Made by a program: the position numbers and the translations under genes. The notes beneath the pieces were generated by a model, which saw only the letters and a program-made list of their open reading frames with translations, ran no database searches and was not told where the DNA came from. A stretch of 18,146 nt of DNA from a bacterium (lineage in GTDB: Bacteria; Latescibacterota; UBA2968; GCA-2709665): the NCBI GenBank assembly GCA_027619145.1, contig JAQCGA010000013.1:1-18146 (forward strand), in the 5' to 3' direction. Of this stretch, positions 12,917 to 18,146 are shown piece by piece. How positions within the stretch are numbered: position 1 is the first letter of the stretch; every line of letters begins with the position of its first letter.

Positions 12917-14167
12917 TTAAAACTCAAAAGGTGGCAGATGACCATCGCCATGGAGTTGACTTTCGCGCCGAATTTCTGCGCCCCGAGAGCGAAGCTCTTC
13001 CACGCTTTGCACCCCAACAAGACGCATCGCCCGATCCAGGTCAGAATGCAGGATCTCAAACGCACGGGTTAAACCCGCATGCCCCCCTGCTCCAATTCCA
13101 GCAGCTGTCACGCGGCCAATGCCAACCGCCTTCAACCCGTAAGACAGGGCAATCAGGATATCGGTGCCGTTGCGGATGCCTCCATCCATCATAAAGTCAA
13201 GCTGCGTGTCACCCACAAGAGGCATTTCCTGTGCCACGATATGGAGTGTCGGCGGAACACGATCCTGTTGCCGCCCGCCATGATTTGACCAAATCACACC
13301 CGATGCCCCCAATTCCTCAGCCTTCCGAGCATCGTACGCACAATGTACACCTTTAATGATCAGCGGTCTCTCACCCCAGGCTTCTTTCACCCACTTTAAA
13401 TCATCCCATGTCACAGCTGAAGCCGCAAGTTGGGTTCCAATATCCGTATAGGGCATAGGCTCGCCCTGATCATCAATGATGTTTACAAACTGCATCAACC
13501 CACCATCCCGATAATGATCCATCAGCCATGACAACCGGGGAAGTATCTGAGGCGCGAGCATCATCTTACGGACGGCAAGCACCAGTTTGTCCTTCAGACT
13601 GAGACCCCGATAAGGGCCCATCGACTGCATCGGTTTCATCCTCGCGTGCAACACGCGCAACCCTGAAACACCGGTGTCCATGGTCAAGATGAGAGCGGCG
13701 AAACCGGCCTTTCTTGCGCGTTCAATGCTTCGCAATGCCGTCTCACGGCCCCCACAGAGGTAAAGCTGATACCAGCAGTCGCCCGTAGAGGCCGCTGCGA
13801 CATCTTCCATTGGCGTTCCCGAAAGTGTAGACTGGGCCATCACGGTGCCAAACTCACCTGCCACTCGCGAAGCAACCGCATCTGCCATAGGATAGAGAGA
13901 TCGCAAACTGCCCACAGGAGAAATGAACCAGGGCACATCTAAACTGAAACCGACTGCCGTTGTCGTCATGTCTAATGACGGAAAACTCAACGCGCCATAC
14001 GCAGTTGTCATCGCCTGTTGAAATGCGCGTACGTTTGCGCGCAGCGTGGTCTCATAATCTGCACCACCCCGAAAATATTCAGACACAATTGGAGGAACTC
14101 GCTGTCTCATCATTTTCCAAAGGTCTGCCGTTGTCAGCGCATCATCAAGTTGTTTTTTTCGGCTCAT
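12917..14167 (-). CDS. FMN-dependent alpha-hydroxy-acid dehydrogenase/oxidase
   Basis: A 416-residue flavoenzyme of the LldD/glycolate-oxidase family, oxidising a 2-hydroxy acid to a 2-oxo acid. By alignment to the glycolate-oxidase pattern the active-site residues are Y31 (SEYFRGGADYE), Y136 (WYQLYL), D164 (TMDT), K272 (LIIKGV), H296 and R299 (SNHGGRQ), with FMN-phosphate contacts at MDGGIRNGTDI and GIGR. The length is near the usual 350-400, with an insertion of about 30 residues around 215-245. The strongly conserved GRQLDG is changed to GRQQDR, and the substrate-loop segment TGVSGLRVLHAR is unusual, so it may not use lactate or glycolate. No clear ribosome-binding site precedes the ATG at 14167. 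It sits alone between the tRNA-Val pseudogene and the intact tRNA-Val. Confidence 0.9.
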   Translation of the reverse strand: MSRKKQLDDALTTADLWKMMRQRVPPIVSEYFRGGADYETTLRANVRAFQQAMTTAYGALSFPSLDMTTTAVGFSLDVPWFISPVGSLRSLYPMADAVASRVAGEFGTVMAQSTLSGTPMEDVAAASTGDCWYQLYLCGGRETALRSIERARKAGFAALILTMDTGVSGLRVLHARMKPMQSMGPYRGLSLKDKLVLAVRKMMLAPQILPRLSWLMDHYRDGGLMQFVNIIDDQGEPMPYTDIGTQLAASAVTWDDLKWVKEAWGERPLIIKGVHCAYDARKAEELGASGVIWSNHGGRQQDRVPPTLHIVAQEMPLVGDTQLDFMMDGGIRNGTDILIALSYGLKAVGIGRVTAAGIGAGGHAGLTRAFEILHSDLDRAMRLVGVQSVEELRSRGAEIRRESQLHGDGHLPPFEF

Positions 14168-14185
14168 TTTGGTTTAAAATCTACC

Positions 14186-14241
14186 GTTGACAATGAAGCC
14201 CACCGTTGCGCGTTGAGCTGAACAACAAGTTGCTTGTCAAC
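14186..14241. repeat. 8-bp inverted repeat upstream of the hydroxy-acid dehydrogenase gene
   Basis: GTTGACAA (14186-14193) and TTGTCAAC (14234-14241) are perfect inverted arms 40 bases apart, beginning 19 bases upstream of the start codon. They might be half-sites for a regulator binding with looping. The rest of the gap to the tRNA terminator shows nothing recognisable. Confidence 0.3.
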
Positions 14242-14359
14242 AGTCTCCTTTCATTTTTGGGAATTTGTGATCAAAAATCATATCCGAGTTATCTCACTTA
14301 ACCGTCAAATTAACGCCGTTTAGCACGTACAGGCAAATGAATTTTCTGTGGGCACCCAC

Positions 14360-14395
14360 AAAAAAGAGGCCACGAGAAAATTCTCGTAACCTCTT
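14360..14395 (-). terminator. Rho-independent terminator of tRNA-Val copy 2
   Basis: On the minus strand, GAGG-TT-ACGAGAA / TTCTCGT-GG-CCTC forms a strong stem that runs into six T residues (14365-14360). It follows the tRNA CCA by under ten bases and ends the housekeeping operon transcript. Confidence 0.9.
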
Positions 14396-14402
14396 CATTT
14401 CA

Positions 14403-14479
14403 TGGTGGGCGATACAGGATTTGAACCTGTGACCTCCTGCTTGTAAGGCAGGCGCTCTAACCAGCTGAGCTAATCGCCC
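14403..14479 (-). tRNA. tRNA-Val (anticodon UAC), copy 2, intact
   Basis: A 77-base cloverleaf with CCA encoded at 14405-14403, a perfect GGGCGAT/ATCGCCC acceptor stem, D-arm GCTC/GAGC, anticodon arm CCTGC-CTTACAA-GCAGG (anticodon TAC) and T-arm ACAGG-TTCAAAT-CCTGT. Its 5' end overlaps the last ten bases of the DUF3098-like gene, so it is most likely co-transcribed with the ribosomal-protein operon and released by RNase P and 3' processing. This appears to be the original chromosomal copy. Confidence 0.97.
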
Positions 14480-14787
14480 GTATCTTCTGCAGCACCGTCT
14501 GCGTGCGCCACATTCGAGTCGGATCCACCCATCAGCAATGCCAGCGGGATCAGAACACAATACCCAATCACCAGCAGCACAGGGGCCAGGCTCAACGACA
14601 GGAAACCGTCCACAGGAGGCTGCGCCAGGCACAAATAGCCCAGCAAAATCACAAGCATGCCCGCCCCAAACACAATGGCATTCTTCTTTGTATAGGGCAA
14701 GTCACGCAATCCCGCAGCCTGTTTCTTCTGCGGCACACGACGAGTACCCCGGCTCCGATTGCGGTTGTCCGAACGGGCCGACGCCAT
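14470..14787 (-). CDS. Small two-helix membrane protein, DUF3098-like
   Basis: A 105-residue protein of unknown role. The N-terminal 35 residues are basic (RNRSRGTRRVPQKKQ), then come two membrane segments, about 37-55 (IVFGAGMLVILLGYLCLA) and 65-85 (LSLAPVLLVIGYCVLIPLAL), joined by a short loop, and an acidic tail. The arrangement resembles DUF3098 small membrane proteins of the FCB group, although the match is by overall pattern only. The start lies one base after the rplS stop, indicating translational coupling. The stop codon TAG is formed by tRNA-Val positions 8-10, and the last two residues come from the acceptor stem. A broken partial duplicate lies at 5416-5612. Confidence 0.8.
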   Translation of the reverse strand: MASARSDNRNRSRGTRRVPQKKQAAGLRDLPYTKKNAIVFGAGMLVILLGYLCLAQPPVDGFLSLSLAPVLLVIGYCVLIPLALLMGGSDSNVAHADGAAEDTGD

Positions 14788-14788
14788 C

Positions 14789-15154
14789 TTAGTTCTCCTT
14801 CTTCACCGTGCGCTTCTCCGTAATCCGCGCGGCACGGCCCCGCAAGTCACGCAGGTACGTAATGCGCGAACGGCGCACCTTACCGCTCCGGACCAGTTCA
14901 ATCTGGGCAATACGCGGCGAGTGCAGCGGGAAAATACGCTCCACACCCACGCTACCTGCCGCAATCTTACGAACCGTAAACGTTGCGTGAATCCCACCAC
15001 CCTTACGCTGGATCACAACGCCTTCGTAGATCTGGACGCGTTCTTTATCGCCTTCCACAACCCGCTGGTGTACCCGCACCGTGTCGCCGGATCCAAATTC
15101 GGGAATATCGGCCTTAAACTGCTCTTCGGTAATTGACTTCAACAAAGCGTCCAT
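14789..15154 (-). CDS. rplS: 50S ribosomal protein L19 (bL19)
   Basis: 121 residues, normal for bL19, located at the 30S-50S interface. Recognisable blocks are [56 protein letters not shown] and the basic [27 protein letters not shown] lies 11 bases upstream of the ATG at 15154. It follows trmD by 66 bases, in the classic rpsP-rimM-trmD-rplS order. Confidence 0.98.
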   Translation of the reverse strand: MDALLKSITEEQFKADIPEFGSGDTVRVHQRVVEGDKERVQIYEGVVIQRKGGGIHATFTVRKIAAGSVGVERIFPLHSPRIAQIELVRSGKVRRSRITYLRDLRGRAARITEKRTVKKEN

Positions 15155-15220
15155 GATAACAGGTACTCCTGAAAATGGTGAGGGAGGAAAGAGTCGAGAA
15201 TGAAAAAGATCTATAAAAAA

Positions 15221-15919
15221 TCAACGCGGCGTTTCAGACGCACCGTCCAGCAAATCCGGTCGGCGTTCGCGGGTTCGCTTCAGCGCTTCTTCCTGTCGCC
15301 AGGCCGCAATGCGCTTGTGATCCCCGCTCAACAATTCTTCCGGAACGTCCATCCCTTCAAACGTCCGGGGCCGCGTGTACCACGGGCAGTCCAGCAACCC
15401 GTTCTGAAACGAATCGTCCAGCGCTGATTCCGCATCGCCTACAGCACCCGGAATCAGCCGCACCACCGCATCGATCAGCACCAGTGCCGGCAGCTCGCCT
15501 CCGCTGAGCACATAGTCTCCAATCGAAATCTCTTCGGTCACGTACCGCTCACGAATGCGTTCGTCCACACCGCGATACCGTCCGCTCAACAACACCAGGT
15601 GGTCCTGCACCGAAAGGCGGTTCACCGTATCCTGGTCCAGTCGCCGACCTTCGGGCGTTAAAAAAATTATCTGTTTCGACGAAGATCCTGTCTCTGGAAG
15701 TGCAGCCAGCGCCCGCGCAATCGGCTCCGGCTTGAACACCATCCCGGCACCGCCACCGTAGGGCGTATCATCCACCGTCCGGTGCACATCGTCCGTATAA
15801 TCCCGGAGATCGTGCGCCACCACCTCCACCAGCCCCGCCCGCATTGCGCGCCCCGGAATACTATAGGAAAGCGCCTCGCGAATCAACCCGGGAAAAATCG
15901 TCAACACATCGATGCGCAT
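15221..15919 (-). CDS. trmD: tRNA (guanine37-N1)-methyltransferase
   Basis: Methylates G37 next to the anticodon of tRNAs reading CNN codons, using S-adenosylmethionine, and so prevents +1 frameshifting. The 232-residue protein starts with [11 protein letters not shown] at ATG 15919; an upstream in-frame start would add 20 unconserved residues. TrmD landmarks are [17 protein letters not shown], the trefoil-knot cofactor site [12 protein letters not shown] and [29 protein letters not shown], and the C-terminal [22 protein letters not shown]. Its start is 97 bases after rimM, with an unusual tandem repeat in that gap. Confidence 0.98.
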   Translation of the reverse strand: MRIDVLTIFPGLIREALSYSIPGRAMRAGLVEVVAHDLRDYTDDVHRTVDDTPYGGGAGMVFKPEPIARALAALPETGSSSKQIIFLTPEGRRLDQDTVNRLSVQDHLVLLSGRYRGVDERIRERYVTEEISIGDYVLSGGELPALVLIDAVVRLIPGAVGDAESALDDSFQNGLLDCPWYTRPRTFEGMDVPEELLSGDHKRIAAWRQEEALKRTRERRPDLLDGASETPR

Positions 15920-15970
15920 TGCAACCCCGAAAGCGTTGTGGGCAATACAACCCGGCTTCCAGGCCGAACG

Positions 15971-16005
15971 AATTGACAATTGACAATTGACAATTGATAA
16001 TTGAT
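15971..16005. repeat. Five tandem 7-bp units AATTGAY
   Basis: Three AATTGAC units followed by two AATTGAT units, in the gap between rimM and trmD inside the housekeeping operon. The surroundings are G+C-rich, so the block stands out. Each CAATTG is palindromic. Copy number may vary by slippage and could affect trmD expression, but no function is shown. Confidence 0.9.
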
Positions 16006-16018
16006 AATTTGCTTCTCC

Positions 16019-16546
16019 TCATTCCAGAAGCCCTTCCACATCCTGCACCACCACCCGACCCCCCTCCAGGTCCACACGAACCAGGTCTTTCGCGGCCGGC
16101 AACATGACTTCCCGGCCGTTCCGGTCCACTACGTACACATCACTGCCAGGAAGGGACAGCACATCCACCACCTTCCCCACCACCTCACCTGCCGCGGTTT
16201 CTACCTGTAGCCCCACAATTTCGAACACGTAAAACGTGTCCTCGGGCAACGGGTACACCTCTTCTGGTGGCACCAGCAAAAAACTGCCGCGCAGCAGGGA
16301 TGCCGCCTCGGGTTTTCGGATGCCTTTGAACTGGATGCCCATACGTTTTCCGTACGAACGAATCCGCTCAACCTGCAACGTGACCCGAGTACCATCCGGC
16401 TTTTCCAACAGCACTTCGTTCAGTGCCTGGAAACGTTCCGGATAGTCCGTCAGCGGGTGCAGAAACGCCTCGCCGTCAAGCCCACGGGGTTTCAACACCT
16501 TGCCAATGGTAATAAATATTTCCGAATCAGACGGGCCGTCAGCCAA
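16019..16546 (-). CDS. rimM: Ribosome maturation factor RimM
   Basis: Binds ribosomal protein S19 and assists maturation of the 30S head. The 175-residue protein has an N-terminal RimM beta-barrel (ITIGKVLKPRGLDGEAFLHPLTD, then RFQALNEVLLE) and a C-terminal PRC-barrel (YVFEIVGLQVETAAGEVVGKVVDVLSLPGSDVYVV, then REVMLPAAKDLV). The start is TTG at 16546-16544, four bases after the rpsP stop and about nine bases after GAGG. No ATG is available upstream of the conserved domain, so the non-AUG start is favoured. Confidence 0.96.
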   Translation of the reverse strand: MADGPSDSEIFITIGKVLKPRGLDGEAFLHPLTDYPERFQALNEVLLEKPDGTRVTLQVERIRSYGKRMGIQFKGIRKPEAASLLRGSFLLVPPEEVYPLPEDTFYVFEIVGLQVETAAGEVVGKVVDVLSLPGSDVYVVDRNGREVMLPAAKDLVRVDLEGGRVVVQDVEGLLE

Positions 16547-16550
16547 TCGT

Positions 16551-16844
16551 TTAGTCCTCGGAACCCGGTTCCTGTGCAGCGCCGGCCTTCTGCTCGCTCA
16601 AGCGCTGCAAAATTCCCTTCTTCCGGAACAGGCTCCGGGCCGTATCCGAAGGCACAGCGCCCTGAGACAACCAGTGCAGCACGCGGTCTTCCTTCAGTTC
16701 CACAACCTGCGGATCTTTGGTGGGGCTATAATATCCCAGGTTCTCAATAAACCGTCCGTCTCGCGGCGAGGTATCATGTGCTACAACCACCCGGTAAAAC
16801 GGCGATTTCTTCGCGCCTTTGCGCGTTAAACGAATCTTTACCAA
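16551..16844 (-). CDS. rpsP: 30S ribosomal protein S16 (bS16)
   Basis: 97 residues, beginning [23 protein letters not shown] after the initiator and continuing [17 protein letters not shown], typical of bS16. The acidic, alanine-rich C-terminal tail is common. The start is TTG at 16844-16842, preceded by GGAGG with seven bases of spacing. The open frame extending to 16985 overlaps ffh and is not used. It begins 20 bases after the ffh stop and ends four bases before rimM. Confidence 0.97.
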   Translation of the reverse strand: MVKIRLTRKGAKKSPFYRVVVAHDTSPRDGRFIENLGYYSPTKDPQVVELKEDRVLHWLSQGAVPSDTARSLFRKKGILQRLSEQKAGAAQEPGSED

Positions 16845-16864
16845 ACTGTTTCCTCCGGCAAACG

Positions 16865-18146
16865 TTACTTGAAAAAGGGCATCTGCATGCCACGCCCCAT
16901 CTTCTCCATTTTCCCCATTCGCTTCATCATCTTCTGCATCATACCAAACTGCTTGATCAACCGGTTTACATCTTGAAGATTGCACCCACTGCCCCGGGCA
17001 ATGCGCCGCCGTCGGCTACCGTTCAAAATCTGTGGGTTGGCCCGTTCCTGCCGGGTCATCGAAAAAATAATCGCTTCCACAGACACAAACGCATCGTCAT
17101 CGACCTGCGCGCCTTTGAGCGCCTTGCCCGCACCCGGAATCATCTCCATCAACTGGCTCAGCGGACCCATCTTGCGCACCTGGTTCAACTGATCCAGGAA
17201 ATCATCAAACGTAAACGTGGCCGTGCGTAGCTTCTTCTCTAGCTGCTTCGCCTGCTCCACATCTACGTTTTCCTGGGCTCTTTCCACCAGGGTAACAATG
17301 TCGCCCATGCCCAGAATGCGCGACGCCATCCGATCCGGATGAAACGGCTCAACGCCGTCCACCTTCTCGCTGGTACCCACAAATTTAATGGGCACACCCG
17401 TTACTTCACGAATCGAAAGTGCAGCCCCGCCCCGCGTATCACTGTCCATCCGCGTGAGCGCCACACCGGTAAAACTCAGTTGCTCGTAAAATGCCGATGC
17501 AGCAGACACCGCATCCTGCCCCGTCATCCCATCTGCCACAAACAAAATCTCGGACGGCAAAGTCGCTTCCCGGATGCGTTGTACTTCCGCCATCCGTTCG
17601 TCGTCCACGTGCAACCGGCCAGCCGTATCCAGAATGACCAGATCCAGCCCGTCGGACTTTGCTTGCTCTACAGCCTGCGTGCAAATATCCACCGGATCTG
17701 TTCCGTCGGGTGCCCGGTACACCGGCACATCAATCGATTTTCCCAATATACAGAGCTGATCAATGGCTGCAGGCCGGTAAATATCTGCCGCCACCAGCAA
17801 AGGGCGCTGCCCCTTCGACTTCATCAGCCGCGCCAGCTTGGCAGACATGGTCGTCTTCCCCGCCCCCTGCAACCCTACCATCATCACCACATTCAATGCA
17901 GCATCCGGAAGGTTCAACCCCTCGTGCTGCTCGCCCATCAGGCGCACCAGTTCATCGTGCACCGCCTTGATTACCTGCTGGCCGGGTGTCACACTCTTCA
18001 GAACTTCCTGCCCCAGCGCCTGCTCTTTCACCCGCGTTATAAACGAACGGGCAACCTTGTAGTTGACATCCGCTTCCAGTAGCGCACGCCGCACTTCCCG
18101 CAGGGCCTCGTCAACGTTGGCTTCCGTCAACCGGCCCTGGCCGCGC
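16865..18146 (-). CDS. ffh: Signal recognition particle protein Ffh (5' end outside window)
   Basis: The GTPase subunit of the SRP, which binds signal sequences and 4.5S RNA and delivers ribosomes to FtsY. About 426 codons are visible, and the frame stays open to the window edge (…[14 protein letters not shown]), so the first 15-20 codons are missing. The N and G domains show the P-loop [25 protein letters not shown] and [12 protein letters not shown]. The M domain shows [23 protein letters not shown], the RNA-binding [10 protein letters not shown] and a methionine-rich tail ending MQMPFFK. It heads the ffh-rpsP-rimM-trmD-rplS cluster, with no KH-domain gene between rpsP and rimM. Confidence 0.98.
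   Translation of the reverse strand, partial: RGQGRLTEANVDEALREVRRALLEADVNYKVARSFITRVKEQALGQEVLKSVTPGQQVIKAVHDELVRLMGEQHEGLNLPDAALNVVMMVGLQGAGKTTMSAKLARLMKSKGQRPLLVAADIYRPAAIDQLCILGKSIDVPVYRAPDGTDPVDICTQAVEQAKSDGLDLVILDTAGRLHVDDERMAEVQRIREATLPSEILFVADGMTGQDAVSAASAFYEQLSFTGVALTRMDSDTRGGAALSIREVTGVPIKFVGTSEKVDGVEPFHPDRMASRILGMGDIVTLVERAQENVDVEQAKQLEKKLRTATFTFDDFLDQLNQVRKMGPLSQLMEMIPGAGKALKGAQVDDDAFVSVEAIIFSMTRQERANPQILNGSRRRRIARGSGCNLQDVNRLIKQFGMMQKMMKRMGKMEKMGRGMQMPFFK

Noticed and set aside
15971..16005. Possible CRISPR or iteron array
   Set aside because: The units are seven bases and contiguous with no spacers, and there is no replication or cas gene nearby. It is a simple tandem repeat.
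17339..18082. 247-codon plus-strand frame opposite ffh
   Set aside because: It is an arginine/histidine-rich antisense shadow of the Ffh GTPase domain.

Overview
The window suggests a free-living or environmental bacterium of an under-sampled phylum. It has a standard bacterial SRP and ribosomal operon next to accessory genes for carbohydrate and amino-acid-derivative catabolism. The DUF3098-like small membrane protein, the DUF4382 lipoprotein and the many enolase/amidohydrolase/heparinase-type enzymes are reminiscent of FCB-group relatives. This is inference only, and no rRNA is present to settle it.

Layout. (1) 1-69: the terminal end of an IS3-like insertion sequence, interrupting the 3' end of a glycosyltransferase gene. 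(2) 36-3892, minus strand: carbon-nitrogen hydrolase, then a NarL-type response regulator, then a GT4 glycosyltransferase. (3) 4296-5096, plus strand: an A+T-richer DUF4382 lipoprotein gene with its own terminator. (4) 5307-5612, minus strand: an intact tRNA-Val(UAC) with terminator, preceded by a broken copy of the DUF3098-like gene. (5) 5825-8613, plus strand: a two-gene catabolic unit, an N-acyl-D-amino-acid deacylase-like amidohydrolase and an enolase-superfamily dehydratase/racemase. (6) 8637-8747: a bidirectional hairpin and a tRNA-Ala-like 3' remnant. (7) 8935-11649, plus strand: a secreted heparinase II/III-like protein. (8) 11709-12717, minus strand: toxin-antitoxin debris (an antitoxin with a frameshifted PIN toxin remnant) and an apparently intact brnT-brnA pair. 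(9) 12777-12893: a tRNA-Val pseudogene with terminator. (10) 12917-14167, minus strand: an FMN-dependent alpha-hydroxy-acid dehydrogenase. (11) 14360-18146, minus strand: the housekeeping operon ffh-rpsP-rimM-trmD-rplS, a DUF3098-like gene and tRNA-Val.

The main structural point is that every accessory block between the housekeeping operon and the hydrolase/regulator group is bounded by a related tRNA-terminator hairpin. There are five such hairpins, near 4062, 5313, 8637, 12782 and 14366. Four carry tRNA sequence: two intact tRNA-Val genes, one tRNA-Val with a damaged 5' side and one 3' half of a tRNA-Ala. This looks like repeated insertion or recombination at tRNA 3' ends, giving a string of cargo modules. 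No integrase is visible inside the window.

Functionally, the cargo is catabolic (polysaccharide lyase-like protein, enolase-superfamily enzyme, amidohydrolase, 2-hydroxy-acid oxidation) plus small stabilising toxin-antitoxin loci. The enzymes could act on acidic sugars and N-acylated compounds, but the exact substrates cannot be read from sequence.
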